The notes below the pieces were generated by a model, which had not been told where the DNA came from, did no database searches, and saw nothing but the letters and a program-made list of their open reading frames with translations. Below are positions 1-10,244 of a stretch of DNA of 64,000 nucleotides, piece after piece. A program made the translations under genes and the position numbers. Each line of letters starts with the position of its first letter. Within the stretch, counting starts at the first letter, position 1. The DNA comes from JAABRU01 sp041390465 (lineage in GTDB: Bacteria; Desulfobacterota; Desulfobacteria; Desulfobacterales; Desulfococcaceae): assembly GCA_041390465.1 (NCBI GenBank), contig JAWKPW010000018.1:1-64000 (forward strand), given 5' to 3'.

Positions 1-104
1 ATATGCGGAAAAAAGAAGCCCATGAAATCCTGAAAATACAGTTCCAGCGCCTCCTTCCACGGGTTGTCGCATTCCAATGCTTTCTCCCCGGCAGACGTTG
101 ATAC
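1..104 (-). pseudogene. Partial Rpn/DUF4351-like nuclease-transposase gene, 5' end only
   Basis: Read on the minus strand, this stretch encodes a piece with the pattern DNPWKEALELYFQDF followed by FFFP. That matches the N-terminus of the Rpn-like proteins often annotated as cytosolic protein or recombination-promoting nuclease (typical start: short Met-Ser/Thr-rich leader, DxPWKxxxExYFxxFMxFFFP). The rest lies beyond the window edge. No ATG, GTG or TTG is visible in frame before the conserved part, and a 144-bp mobile repeat begins 12 bases upstream, so the original start may have been lost. Recognition rests on about 35 residues only. Confidence 0.4.
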
Positions 105-115
105 AAAAATTTGGT

Positions 116-259
116 GACAGCGGGTCAGATCGGCTGACAATGTCATCCCTTCCGGGATTCTGATTTGTTTTTCAGATTTTTTTCTGTAATAATGGCAATC
201 TGTTCGGATTTTTTCCGGCCCGGAGTCAGCGGACAGATCAGCGGATTTGACCCGCTGTC
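116..259 (+). repeat. MITE-2 copy, 144 bp with terminal inverted repeats
   Basis: The two ends form an imperfect 22-bp terminal inverted repeat built on GACAGCGGGTCA and its complement (about 20 of 22 positions match). The interior contains TGACAATGTCATCCCTTCC, which recurs near 14.2 kb and, inverted, near 45.1 kb. No coding potential is seen. It sits just upstream of the truncated Rpn-like gene. Confidence 0.65.
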
Positions 260-290
260 TTTTTGTTTTTTGCCTTTCCTGCTTCCTGAC

Positions 291-323
291 AAAAAAGGGC
301 AAAGGGAAAGATTCCCTTTGCCC
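291..323 (-). terminator. Rho-independent terminator of the Mrp gene
   Basis: Perfect 12-bp stem GGGCAAAGGGAA (297-308) with its complement at 312-323 and a 3-nt loop. The A-run at 291-296 is a U-run in the minus-strand transcript. It lies 27 bases past the Mrp stop codon. Confidence 0.85.
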
Positions 324-349
324 TGCCGGAACAGTTCGGATGATCCGGT

Positions 350-1195
350 TCAGGCCAGTTCTGCCATGCGGGAAGCCACAGACTCAAATGCGGCTGTCAC
401 CGGTGATTCTTTGTAGACATCCTGATAGCAGGTTCCGGAATCCCCGCAGGCCACCACGTTGGGATCAAAGGGAATCCGTCCCAGGAAATGGATGCCGAAA
501 TCCTTTGCGGTTCTTTCCCCTCCGCCCGTGCCAAACATATCAATGGCCTTCCCGCAGTGGGGGCATTGAAAACCGCTCATGTTTTCAATCAGGCCAAAAA
601 TATCCATTCCCACGGTTTTGCAGAAATTGATGGATTTCCGCACATCTGCCAGGGAAATCTCCTGGGGTGTGGTCACGATAATGGCTCTGGAATCTGTGAC
701 AACCTGTGCCACGCTCAGAGGCTCGTCACCGGTTCCGGGCGGGGAATCAATAAGCAGAAAATCCAGTTTTCCCCATTCCACATCCGCAATAAACTGGCGG
801 ATGACCGAATGTTTTACAGGTCCCCGCCAGATAATGGCATCATCCTTGCTCACACTGAGGGATTCAATGGAAACGGCTGACAGGTGTTCCGAATAATTCA
901 ACGGGGTCAGTTTGCGCTCCGCATTTACCCCCAGCATTTCATTGCTGATACCCAGCATCCGGGGAACATCCGGGCCATGGATATCCACGTCCATGATTCC
1001 TGTCTTAAAGCCTTTTTTCGCAAGAGCCATACCCAGGTTCACCGTGACACTGCTTTTGCCCACACCGCCTTTTCCGCTCATGACAATGAATTTATGGCGG
1101 ATTTTTTTCAAAGAACCTCTCAGTGCTTCATCCTGCTCATCCTGTTCCTGTTTGCGTTTTGCCGCACTGCAGCTTCCCCCCGTTATCATCTCCAT
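350..1195 (-). CDS. Mrp/NBP35-family Fe-S carrier P-loop ATPase
   Basis: Cytosolic ATPase of the Mrp/NBP35 group, which bind and transfer Fe-S clusters. Visible motifs are the deviant Walker A SGKGGVGKSS, the switch segment DVDIHGPDVPRMLG, the Walker B-like LLIDSPPGTGDE, and a C-terminal CPHC pair that could ligate a bridging cluster. A Met lies three codons further upstream, but the Shine-Dalgarno AAGGAG abuts that codon directly, whereas it is 9 nt from the Met at 1195. I therefore start at 1195 (281 aa). The DUF134 gene lies upstream on the same strand, 136 nt away, and a strong terminator follows. A similar pairing with NifX-type and MinD-type genes occurs at the right end of the window. 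Family assignment is firm; the client protein is unknown. Confidence 0.9.
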   Translation of the reverse strand: MEMITGGSCSAAKRKQEQDEQDEALRGSLKKIRHKFIVMSGKGGVGKSSVTVNLGMALAKKGFKTGIMDVDIHGPDVPRMLGISNEMLGVNAERKLTPLNYSEHLSAVSIESLSVSKDDAIIWRGPVKHSVIRQFIADVEWGKLDFLLIDSPPGTGDEPLSVAQVVTDSRAIIVTTPQEISLADVRKSINFCKTVGMDIFGLIENMSGFQCPHCGKAIDMFGTGGGERTAKDFGIHFLGRIPFDPNVVACGDSGTCYQDVYKESPVTAAFESVASRMAELA

Positions 1196-1331
1196 GATCC
1201 CCATCTCCTTACTGTTACTGCATGTTTTCCGGATCAGAACGGACCGGACAATATGAAATCAGCAGTCTCTTTCACGGGTTTTGCTGATTTCCCGGTCAGT
1301 GCTCTGTCCGTTACGCCTGCATACCTGCCGA

Positions 1332-1748
1332 CTATTCGGCAATTCTGTGAAAATATTCGTGTTTGCATTCCGGGCAGTGTTCGGGTTTGCCCGTACCTTT
1401 GGGTTCTTCCCATCTGTGTTTGCACTTTTCGCAGATGAAAATCCGGGTATCCCCATCCACCATCGTATAATTTCCGCCTTCCACATTGATGGCTTTGCCG
1501 TTGATAAGCGCATCCGCTATCACCTTTCGGGCCCTCTGGATGATTCGTCCAAAGGTGGCTCTGGAAACGCCCATGCTTCTGCCTGCATCCTCATAGGACA
1601 TGCCCAGAAGATCGGAAAGCCGGATGGACTCCCGTTCATCCACTGTCAGACAGACTTCCGTGAGATTGGTCATGGGAATGCCTCTGGGTTTGAAGTAACT
1701 GATTTCCGGATTAAAGGCTACCACTCGGTTTTTCTTTGGTCTTACCAT
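1332..1748 (-). CDS. DUF134 family predicted DNA-binding protein
   Basis: 138 aa. The N-terminal two thirds (VCLTVDERESIRLSDLLG, then SYEDAGRSMGVSRATFGRII) form the sigma-70 region-4-like helix-turn-helix of the DUF134 (UPF0251) family. The C-terminus carries a zinc-ribbon pattern, CEKC and CPEC about 20 residues apart. Such proteins are presumed transcription regulators and are commonly adjacent to Mrp and NifX-like genes in anaerobes, as here. The start is supported by AAGGAG 5 nt upstream of the ATG. Its target genes are not shown by the sequence; the adjacent Mrp gene is the obvious candidate. Confidence 0.85.
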   Translation of the reverse strand: MVRPKKNRVVAFNPEISYFKPRGIPMTNLTEVCLTVDERESIRLSDLLGMSYEDAGRSMGVSRATFGRIIQRARKVIADALINGKAINVEGGNYTMVDGDTRIFICEKCKHRWEEPKGTGKPEHCPECKHEYFHRIAE

Positions 1749-1900
1749 ATATGCTCCTTTTAAAGATATAAAAGATAAGAAATTAATAAGAGAGTAAACT
1801 GATAAAGAAGTGTATGCAAGTTATGAGTAATTGTCAATAACTATTTCTCATAAATATGCAGGGTATGGTGAGGCAATGCAGACAATGCGAAGTAAGCGTC

Positions 1901-1958
1901 AGATTTCCAAAAGATTTGACAACTTTTTTGAAAGTTGCCAAATCCTGCATGAATTCTG
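1901..1958 (+). repeat. Repeat C, partial copy
   Basis: Contains an inverted pair GATTTGACAACTTT / AAAGTTGCCAAATC that recurs at 24.0-24.1 kb and 29.3 kb. It lies in the 517-bp gap between the divergent DUF134 and site-2 protease genes. Apart from this repeat I see no gene in that gap; the short reading frames there have no start signal or family resemblance. Confidence 0.55.
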
Positions 1959-2265
1959 TAATGAAGATATAACTGTCTGTTTTTGTTCATTCTGAAAATT
2001 TCAACGCTTAATTCGCATAAAGAATATGCAATTTTTTTCCGCCTGCCGGCTCTTCCGCTGTGCGGCATCCCTCATCCCGTCACCCCATCCTGTTTTTTTT
2101 ATCTCTTGAAGAAAAAACAGAATTCTGATAATTTTGGCAAATCCCGAACGAAAAATTTGGCAGTCCGGGAAGTTCTTAACCGCGCAGGAACAGGCAGGCA
2201 TCTCTGCGGTCAAGCAGAAAGATTCAGACAGGCAGATGCCTGATCTGTCATGAAAGGAAAAAGAA

Positions 2266-2919
2266 ATGAATATCGGTCAAAACTGGCTGCTGGAAAAAAT
2301 GATGTATCTGGTTCCCCTGCTTCTGTCCCTTTCCATCCATGAATGGGCCCATGCCTGGGCTGCCTCGCGGCTGGGGGATGACACAGCCAGACATATGGGA
2401 CGGCTCACCCTCAATCCTCTGGCCCATATTGATCCCATCGGAACCGTTCTGCTGCCCCTTATGGGCGTTCCCTTTGGATGGGCCAAACCGGTTCCCGTCA
2501 ATCCCCTGCGCTTCCGCCGGGATGTGGATATGGGCAAAGGCGTCATGCTTACGGCCATTGCAGGTCCGGTTTCCAATCTCTGCCTTGCATTTGTCTGCGG
2601 GCTGCTGATTTTTGTTTTTTCCCGAATCCTGTCCCTGCACCATCCGCAGACATTCGGCCTTTACATGCTGCTGGAAATCATGGTGTTTATGAATGTGATT
2701 CTGGCCGTGTTCAATGCCATTCCGGTTCCGCCTTTGGACGGCAGCCGGGTCATGGAGTATTTTGTGCCGGATCGTTACAGAGATGCCTGGGAGCAGTTCT
2801 GCCGCATGGGGCCTCTGGCTCTGATGGCGATCATTATTCTGCCCCAGATAATGGGGTTCAGTCTCATGGCCTGGCCTCTGCGGATTACGAATTATATCCT
2901 GCGGATGCTTCACGGTTAG
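2266..2919 (+). CDS. Site-2 protease family (M50) membrane metalloprotease
   Basis: 217 aa integral membrane protein. It has the zinc-binding HEWAH (HExxH) in the first membrane segment at about residues 25-29, the NPLAHIDPIGTVLLP segment typical of compact bacterial S2P homologues, and the third zinc ligand motif NAIPVPPLDGSRV near residue 150. This is the small rhomboid-sized M50 subgroup without a PDZ domain. It probably cleaves a membrane-embedded substrate, but none is encoded nearby. AAAGGA lies 7 nt before the ATG. It stands alone, divergent from DUF134. Confidence 0.88.
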   Translation: MNIGQNWLLEKMMYLVPLLLSLSIHEWAHAWAASRLGDDTARHMGRLTLNPLAHIDPIGTVLLPLMGVPFGWAKPVPVNPLRFRRDVDMGKGVMLTAIAGPVSNLCLAFVCGLLIFVFSRILSLHHPQTFGLYMLLEIMVFMNVILAVFNAIPVPPLDGSRVMEYFVPDRYRDAWEQFCRMGPLALMAIIILPQIMGFSLMAWPLRITNYILRMLHG

Positions 2920-3282
2920 GGGATTTCCGAAAAGGAATGTCCCTGTTGCATTTTCACAGAAACCGCAATGCGGAAGCCATGCGAACAGCAGCCCGGAGCC
3001 TCACTCTGTCAGCCCTGAACATTGCGGGCCGGAGTGTCCGCAGGGACGCAAAGGGATTTCACCGGGCCTTCCGGAACATCCGGGGAAAGGTTCACAGGGT
3101 GTATCCGGGCAGGACATTTCCGGCCGTGTTGATCTTCCCACGAAATTAACAACAAAATATCAGAGATAACAGGCCAGAAAACGGGTGGGCCGGGAATGAA
3201 AAAAATGCAGTTAAAAAATCTTCAACCTCTTTTTCGTTTTATCAGCAAAGGATTAGTGGACAATGCTTCGCTTTTGCCCACT
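2920..3282. other. Intergenic stretch with no supported gene
   Basis: GC-rich 363-bp stretch. An open frame runs through it from an out-of-frame overlap with the protease gene, but it has no independent start signal and no recognisable product. The first 25 bases (GATTTCCGAAAAGGAATGTCC) resemble the left edge of repeat C. Otherwise nothing was seen. Confidence 0.3.
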
Positions 3283-3579
3283 CTAACCGGCTTGCTTTTG
3301 TTTTTTGTCAGTTACGATTTCAACTTTTTTTAATACCTTTCCCCTAAAGTCACATCTATCAAATGTCGCCCCAGTCATGACATCTGCATATTCCCCCTGA
3401 ATACCCAACACGGAGAAAAAGGGCATCACCAAAATAACCAATTGACCTTTTAATGATGATGCCCATTCAGATTCCATCGCAATATTGTCAGCACGGTTTT
3501 TAGCTATCAAATAAGAGAATAAGCTGAAGCTACAAATAATAACAAAAAATATTATACAATAGACAATAATTTGCTTCAT
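3283..3579 (-). CDS. Small membrane-anchored protein, possible immunity partner of the decayed toxin upstream
   Basis: 98 aa. One hydrophobic segment covers residues 3-25, followed by a charged domain with a second hydrophobic patch (LVILVMPFFSVLGI). No family was recognised. I start at the ATG at 3579 rather than the TTG two codons earlier. It begins 2 nt after the stop codon of the frameshifted toxin-like gene, a spacing typical of toxin-immunity pairs in Rhs loci. The local base composition is more AT-rich than the flanking housekeeping genes. The immunity role is inference from position only. Confidence 0.5.
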   Translation of the reverse strand: MKQIIVYCIIFFVIICSFSLFSYLIAKNRADNIAMESEWASSLKGQLVILVMPFFSVLGIQGEYADVMTGATFDRCDFRGKVLKKVEIVTDKKQKQAG

Positions 3580-3581
3580 AA

Positions 3582-4157
3582 TCAATAAGAAATCCTGAAT
3601 TTCATTCCCATTCGTTTAAAAGCCCGGTTCGCCATTTTGACTGCCCTGTCATTGGAAATGCGTCTGGTCTCACTTCCCAATCGGCCATGTGGTATACCTC
3701 TTTCAATCCTGAGTTCCTCTGCCAAGTAATTCATGTGCAAGTTCAACCGACGGCGTAATCCAATGATGTTTTGAGGAATCCGGAACAGTAAGCTGCATGA
3801 ACATTCGGATCAAAATATATATCAGCACCACCTTCAGGCCGTGGGACAGTGTGTGAACGGCCAAAACAAATTGTCAGTCGGTAAATAGGGGTATATCCTA
3901 TATAAATTTGGACTGTCAATCAGTTCATCAATATCAGATTCAATGTCTTCATCACCAGCACAAGGAATACGCCATCGAAGCATTCCTTTATCATTAATGG
4001 ACAAAGTTCCTCTTATAAAATTTTTGAAAGACGGAGAGCTTAAGTTTTCCCCAAAATTGATCATATCGCTGTAAATCCCTGTCAAATAAGGCGTTGTCTG
4101 ATTTGCTGACCCTAAGAGCCGGTAATCAGAATATTTTTCTTTACATTTGCATTGCAT
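3582..4157 (-). pseudogene. Decayed toxin-like gene downstream of an orphan Rhs tip
   Basis: An intact first stretch (starting MQCKCKEKYSDYRLLG) loses frame near 3850. The reading then continues in another frame with RSHTVPRPEGGADIYFDPN and, after further single-base shifts, with PSVELAHEL then LAEELRIERGIPHGRLG, ending RMGMKFRISY-stop at 3582. The GGADIYFDPN and AHEL segments are reminiscent of metallopeptidase-type Rhs effector tips, but I cannot name a family. It lies on the far side of an insertion sequence from the Rhs tip at 5.6 kb and just upstream of a small membrane protein. At least three indels make it non-functional. Confidence 0.45.
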
Positions 4158-4203
4158 TCTGGTAAATGCGCTTTAAAAAATTCAGAAATGCAAAGGAGAA
4201 AAA

Positions 4204-5413
4204 TTGATGAGATTCCATTTTTTCAGAGACACAGTTCTTAATAAAATATATGTGAAATCAAGACTTAAGATGCTTTTTTTCTGGTATCTTCTGTCACTGA
4301 TGATCGAAACCCGGAAACATTCCCTTTCATTTGCATCCGGACTTTCCGGGATCGGAATTCCGTCATTTGGCAAATTCCTGTGCGGCAATGAAAAAAATGC
4401 TGTCTTCAGCATGAATGATCTGTCAAAAAAACAGGCACGTATATATTCGCGTGCATTGAATGCCGCAAAAAAGGCACCGCAAATAATTTTGTTCTTGTTG
4501 ATGACGTTCTTCGAAAGTACTGCCAGGAGTCTGAAAAGTGAAAATGTGCAGAAATTCAACCACGGGCACGGATTTGTCATCGGGCATCAGTGGACAAATA
4601 TCATTCTGATTTTTAAAGAAAAAACAGTTCCTCTGCCTCCGATTCCGTTTTACACCAAAATACTGCCGGGAAAAAAATATAATATGCAGAACTTCGCATC
4701 AGAGACTTGTTGAATATATTAAAAGTCTGAATTTAAATGAATATATCGGTCCGCATGACAGCAGTGATGTGATCGTGCTGACAGACAGCGGTTTTGATGA
4801 CAAAAAAAAATACAGAAGGCCGTGCTGAAAAAAGTGGCGGCTAAATACTGCGCACTGAAAAGCAATAGCAGGTGAAATCGAAGCAAAATATGCCAAAAAA
4901 ATCTAGAAATCGTCAGACTGGGACGGGATTGCAGTTTTTCAAAAAATTCAGAATCTGCCATGGTCAACCGTCCGTATTTTCACGGGAGGTCCGAAAAAGC
5001 GGACGGAGTTCCGCATAAGACATGCCAGTTTTTCTCAAAAACCGGGAAAATACGTGCGGTATGCTCCAGATTCAGGAAAAAACGCGACGGACGCCGCAAA
5101 TTTTTGCTCAGTGACCTGAAAAATGGAGCCCCGTCAGATTCTGATCGCATACAGATTCCGGTGGAAAATTGAAATATTTCACAAGCATATAAAAATGCGC
5201 CCGGTTTTGAACAGTAGCAGGAACATTTTCATCAGTCTCATCACATGTTCTGCCTTTATCCGCAGCGTACATGCTGCTGCGAACGGTCTGCCGGGAACAG
5301 GTGATGACAGTGACTCTGTCACTGAAAAGCAGGCAAAAGTGCGGCAGATCCTGAAAACAGGGAAAATGCCTGCGTATCATGAGTTGACAAAGATCGGAGG
5401 TGCCTGCAGTTAA
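4204..5413 (+). pseudogene. IS4-type transposase remnant
   Basis: The first 169 codons are open. Coding then continues in other frames: RLVEYIKSLNLNEYIG, VIVLTDSGFDDKK (broken at a run of nine A), VRIFTGGPKK, and a final open stretch with LIAYRFRWKIEIFHKHIK. The last segment fits the Y-x2-R-x3-E-x6-K signature of IS4-family DDE transposases, including the catalytic Glu; the Asp in LTDSGF fits a catalytic DDE aspartate. At least three frameshifts are present, so it is dead. It runs opposite to the Rhs remnants and separates an Rhs tip from a decayed toxin gene. No clear terminal inverted repeats were identified. Confidence 0.75.
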
Positions 5414-5544
5414 AAATGAATTAAAATCGGCTCTTACAGATTAGAGATTATGCAAGCAAACCTGGCAGACAAGGGTTTACAGGATTTTAATTAAATTTGG
5501 GGAAAAGTTTAAGGGAGGAGTGTATTGTTGTTGTTCTGGGTCCC

Positions 5545-5816
5545 AATAAGTTGAATATGTAACCCCTCCAGATCACCCCAGTTCACCGGATGCCGTCCAC
5601 ATAGGCATACAGATTCAGCCCGCCTTCCAGGCCGATGGGATCAGGTGTGAGGTAGCGTCCGGTGTCCAGATCCTCAATAGCGTTGCCGATTGTAATGCAG
5701 TCGGTTTCTCTGTCATAATACTGGCCGGAAAACGCAGGCTGTTTTCTATGTCCGCAATGAGAATCCGGGCTTCGCCAGGAGCAAATCCGTATTATATGAA
5801 TTGTTTTTTTCGGCAT
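5545..5816 (-). pseudogene. Orphan Rhs core tip fragment
   Basis: Encodes the end of an Rhs core: FSGQYYDRET, then TGRYLTPDPIGLEGGLNLYAY. In intact Rhs proteins this is followed by a GGNPVN-type boundary and a variable toxin tip. Here the frame breaks at the boundary: the visible frame stops at DGIR, while the +1 frame gives PVNWGDLEGL. Short orphan tips of this kind are known downstream of full-length rhs genes and serve as alternative toxin cassettes. The sequence after the boundary is lost into the IS4 remnant. Confidence 0.7.
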
Positions 5817-5840
5817 TGAAGTCAGTTAATCTTCTCTGCG

Positions 5841-6113
5841 TCAGAATACCACTATCGTAGATTCGTCTGGCCAATTCAAATTTTCTCTCAAAATTTCAAC
5901 ACTAATCTCAAAATCAATATGACAAGACTGCAATGCCTCAAATTCAGACGACAAATCATCAATCTCTTCCATATCACCCGCTGATTCATTTTCAAGAATT
6001 ATTGTAATTAATATTTTGCTCTCTAATGCAGAGATAGATACCATTCGGTTTGGTGATATTACTCCAAAACAGGCTTGCATCAATATCAAAGCTTGTTGTT
6101 GTAAAAATGACAT
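5841..6113 (-). CDS. Putative immunity protein of an Rhs-type toxin
   Basis: 90 aa, acidic and soluble, beginning MSFLQQQALILMQACFGVISPN. It follows the stop codon of the decayed toxin tip by 15 nt, with AAAGGA 10 nt before its ATG, the usual toxin-immunity order. It resembles small immunity-type proteins with an ILENESAGDMEEIDDLSSEFEA-like acidic helix, but I cannot give a family name. An in-frame TGA ends it at VVF; the following codons read RRED then TAA, so the original gene probably ended a few residues later. It may still be functional, while its cognate toxin is not. Confidence 0.55.
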   Translation of the reverse strand: MSFLQQQALILMQACFGVISPNRMVSISALESKILITIILENESAGDMEEIDDLSSEFEALQSCHIDFEISVEILRENLNWPDESTIVVF

Positions 6114-6128
6114 AAACTGATTTTCCTT

Positions 6129-6480
6129 TTACGGTTTCCAATTAGGATTCATGGGCACAACACTTGGATTTCTTCGTCCCTTTAATCATAAATACATTGG
6201 TTGATTGATTTGGAAAACCTGATGAAATATTTGGTAATTGCCTGCAACACCTTCATAACGAACAATGGAGACTTCTTGCTTTGATTTGCCAAGAACTGTA
6301 GTTTGCTGGGTAAGGCATCAAGTACATTTTGAGCATCATCAACATTATTTAAAAAGCCACCACCACGATACTCATTTCGTCCAGCTATGTGTCCTGTTAA
6401 CTTTTGACTAATTTTGCCAGAAATTTCAGCAAAATCATTAACTGCGTTATTTTGAAGTCATCTTTGAAAGACAAGCCATA
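6129..6480 (-). pseudogene. Decayed C-terminal toxin domain of the Rhs protein
   Basis: Pieces of one toxin domain appear in order but in different frames: KLTGHIAGRNEYRGGGFLNN with DDAQNVLDA, then TTVLGKSKQEVSIVRYEG and VAGNYQ, then FPNQSTNVFMIKGT, then NPSVVPMNPNWKP and stop. The His-containing start and the Tyr-Gly-Gly pattern are like RNase-type polymorphic toxin tips; no family name can be assigned without a search. At least three indels separate the pieces. It sits between the Rhs core end and the putative immunity gene, exactly where an Rhs effector domain belongs. Confidence 0.6.
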
Positions 6481-6483
6481 CCC

Positions 6484-9400
6484 ACAGCTCCGATTCCCAT
6501 GCCGAAATGGATACGTATCCATAATGAACATGAGGTTGTCAGTGCCTGACCCGGCCCACATTCATCAGGATGGGTAAACTGATGCACGGTACGGCGTAAC
6601 ACTGTCCAGTATCCTTTGGCCGATCGTGATTACGGATTGCATCATCATAAGCCGTGCCATCAAACAGATTTACAGGATTGTTTGATACATAAACATACAG
6701 ATTCAACCCTCCGTCAATCAATCGGATCAGGCGTCAGGTATCTCCCGCTGTCCGGATCATAATACCGGTGCCAGTTGTAATGCAATCCCGCGTTTCACAT
6801 CAAATACTGCCCCGGAAAGCGCAGGTTGTTCTCAACATCGGCCACAGAACCCGTGCCTCTCCAGAGGGCATGTACCCGGCTTCCCCACCACGGTTCCGGA
6901 TGCGTCAACGATTTTCTGCGGGGTTCCCAGGTGGTCGTTGAGGAAAATACCAGGCGTCTGTATCTCCGTAAACCTTCATGGCCACGGGTTCGCCGTTGAG
7001 GTACACATAATCCGGATCGGGGTTCCAACCCCGTCTGTCTCAGAAATCAGATTTCCGTCATAATCGTAATGATACAGAACGGTTGTGCCATCGGCTGTCT
7101 TTTTCACCCCTGCGGCCAGATCCGTCGGCGTATTCCGCAATCACTGCTGATCCCGCCGTGACCCGGATCAACTGACCGTTCTGATTGTAAACAAATGTCC
7201 GCACACCGTCCGATGTGATTTTCCCGGTGGCTGTCACTTAACTGTATGCTTTTGCGGTCTGTCCCGTGCTGCCGGAGGATGCGGTTGGTTCCCAGAAGGA
7301 TAACATATCCGTGGTTCCGGAACGACCGGCGGTCTTGTGATCCCCGCTGATGCCTGTCACATTCCCGGCCCCGTCATATGATTGTATGTCCGGTTCATGA
7401 CCGTGCCGGCCAGCAATGCCGGGACCTGATACCGCTGATCAAGCTGCAGGTGACGGAAGAGAGGCAATGTCAGCGGCGCGCTGACCGGGCCAGAGAAGTA
7501 TGCCGCACCGCTGACAAGGCTCTGCCCGTCTGCGGAAATCCCCAGAACCCGTCCCCGTCCTGTCCGCTGATACGTGAGAACCGTTCCCAGAAGGATATGT
7601 CGGTGTGTTCAGATCGGCTGTGGCCGCATCATGCCCGTACACCGTCTCAAGGTCAAACTGTCCGCCGTGCGTGTCTCCTGTGTGATCTGTCCCAGCGCAT
7701 TGTAAACAAAGTGCTTCCGGCCGGATCGCTAACGGAGGTGGAGTCTTCCGATGCCATTGGTTCCGCTGTCGTATCCGTAAGAACATATCCTGCGGTGAAT
7801 CCGGAAAATATATGTCTGTCAACCGGTTCAGGGCATCATCGACGTATGTCACCGTGATATTGGCGGCATCCGTGCGAGGACCGTATTTCCGGCTTTGTCA
7901 TCACGTGTATGCGGGTCTGATTAAGGATTACACTCAGCACGTTTCCCGCATCATCGTGAAAGTGTGAACAGTGGCATGCCGGGCATCGTGACTTTTTTTC
8001 CAGATTGTCCGCAACATCATATTCCACGGTTTCGGTGATGTTTCCGGGTTTTATCTCGGTCATGCGCCGCAATGCATCATAGACATACGAGTAAGCCTTT
8101 CCGTTTCCGTGGAAAGTCAGGCCACATGCATTGCCGTCACTCATCAGATGTTCGCCGCACCCGGATACACAGAACTCTGTGACAGGCGGTTGTGGTCATC
8201 CTTGCATAGTCTGTATAAGCCTTCGGGTTCGGCGCTGCCGTGAACATCATATCTTCTCTCCGGTTTCCCTCATGTCATACGCACATGAAATATAATTCCC
8301 TGAACTTTGTGCATGATTTTTCCAAATATCCATCGGTGTATTCATATGTGATTTCCGTGATCCGAGACAGGTGATCCCTGTCAGGTTTTTCCGAAACGGT
8401 TGTGCGGGCGCCGGTGGTGTTTCGGCCACCGCAGCGTCTTTGGCGGAAGTCATCAATACTCGGTGTCGCCATCAAAATCCGTGATGACACTGTTCGGATC
8501 AGTAATCCGGCCCGGTTTTCCGAAGATATTGTAACACTGAAAGATGTGATGGCCGAGTCCGTCAGCATGCTCTGCAGAGATGACCGCCGGGAGCAGGAGT
8601 GCTCAGGCGGGTACCGTGTCACGCGACATCGTTGTGACATCAATGCCCGATCGCGTCAGCTGAGCTGTCCCAGGAAAAAGATGTCGTGCGTGCCGAAGCC
8701 GTGCCGCTGTTTTCCGTCAGGGTCTGCGAGGTTTCGTTGCGTCTACTCAACCATACTGATCCGTGACGGTTCCGCTGGACCCAGAGGACGGGTCACGGTC
8801 AGCGGAAAGCACGCAATCCGGATGCCATGTGAAAGAGGTCACTCTTCTGCGGTGTTCCCTGGCTTCGGTCATGTTAAGAATGTTGCCACGGTCATCATAA
8901 CGGTAAACGGTTTCGTTTTCTTCCGCATCAGCGAACTTTGACCTGACCTGAAAAGCCGGAATTGTACCGCAAGGTGGCACCGGACGGACTGAAACGCGTT
9001 AGAATATCTGCGATCCTGAGATTCATGATTTGGCGATCCGTTTTTATCAGCAGGGTGTGGACCATTTTGTTCACAGCTGTCGGTCAGGGTCCGGGTGATC
9101 GGATCGGTGTATTCAATGCTGACGGCCTCTGCTCCTCCGGCATGTGCCGAATATACGGCCCGGAGTCTTCGCATCCTGTTCCCCCATCAACGATGTGCCA
9201 CCTGTTTCATTGACAATGGCGGTCAGGTTGCGGATATCGTTTCTCCTCATATTTACTGTTGCGGATCTTGATCCGGTTTTGCCGCCTGTGTCAGATTGCC
9301 GTCCGCGCATCATAGGTATAGAAAAATCCCCGACCAGGTGGTCAGGACTGCCAGTTTCCCTTCCGGGCTGTATAAGAAAAGATACTCTTTCCCACAAAAC

Positions 9401-10244
9401 CGCAACTGGGAAAGCTGTACCGCTCATGTGATGCGACTTTATATATGCTGTTTCCGTTACAGTCGTTTATCTGTGTCAGTTTTTCCGCCGTGTCAAAGGT
9501 CATCTCTTTTCCGTCGGTTCGGTCAGAACATATCCCCCGGTGACAGATGAGGATTTTCCGTATATGGCCGGTTTCCCGGGATATAGTCCCTGGTTCGTCC
9601 GGAAAAAACCACACCTTTTTCCCGTCGGCCTGCTGTAAATAATTTCCTGCGGACTGACAGAGATTTTCGGAAAAAGACCCGGTCCCATCGACCTGATATC
9701 CGTTTTCCGCACTCCGGCTGTTGTAATGGCGGACATAACGGAAAAGGCAGGCGGGACCGGACAGTTCAAATATCAGTTTCGCGGATAAAAAAGTGTTTCC
9801 GGTGGCAATATTCACCGGATCACCGGCTATCTGCACCCTTTGCAGGAATCACAGTTCCAGTTTTTTCATCCTGGTCACAAGGGTCCGGACAGCATGTGCC
9901 CGGATAACCATAAGGCGGAACCCCCGGAACTGATTTTACCGGTCGGCCTGGGAGCAGGCCAGATCATTGATATATCCTGAGGCAACATCGGCCGGGCTGC
10001 CGTAGGGACGGACCGGCGGGTAGGGCAGTGCCACCGTTTGTTGCAAAGACAGATTCACCGCCCCACGGAACGTAATTCATTCCCGCCTGTTACCCTCCGG
10101 TCTAAAAAATCCCGAAGCCAGATGCTGCGCCTCCTCCGCTGCTTCTTCTATCGTATCATAACTGTATGAATGCGTAAAGCGGATACCGGGAAGGCGACAG
10201 CCCGAAAAAAATAAAAAAAACGCTGCTGTAATTATTTTTTTCAA
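6484..10244 (-). pseudogene. Rhs/YD-repeat protein, heavily frameshifted
   Basis: The start is a TTG at 10244 with AAGGAG 7 nt upstream. The first residues, KKIITAAFFLFFSGC, form a lipoprotein signal peptide with lipobox FSGC. After several shifts comes the N-terminal Rhs domain (GDPVNIATGNTF at about 9830, then SRSAENGYQVDGTGSF), then YD repeats in alternating frames (YSYVYDALRRMTEI, YDVADNLEKKS, YHYDYDGNLISETDG), and the core tip (RYYDPDSGRYLTP, then GGLNLYVYVSNNPVNLFDG near 6.7 kb). Intact homologues are secreted or surface-delivered toxin shells of well over 1,000 residues. The many indels spread over 3.7 kb show long-standing decay, not a single sequencing slip. Confidence 0.8.

Noticed and set aside
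1841..2243. Several 70-86-codon frames in the DUF134-protease gap
   Set aside because: Overlapping frames on both strands without ribosome sites, covering a repeat C copy; treated as non-coding.
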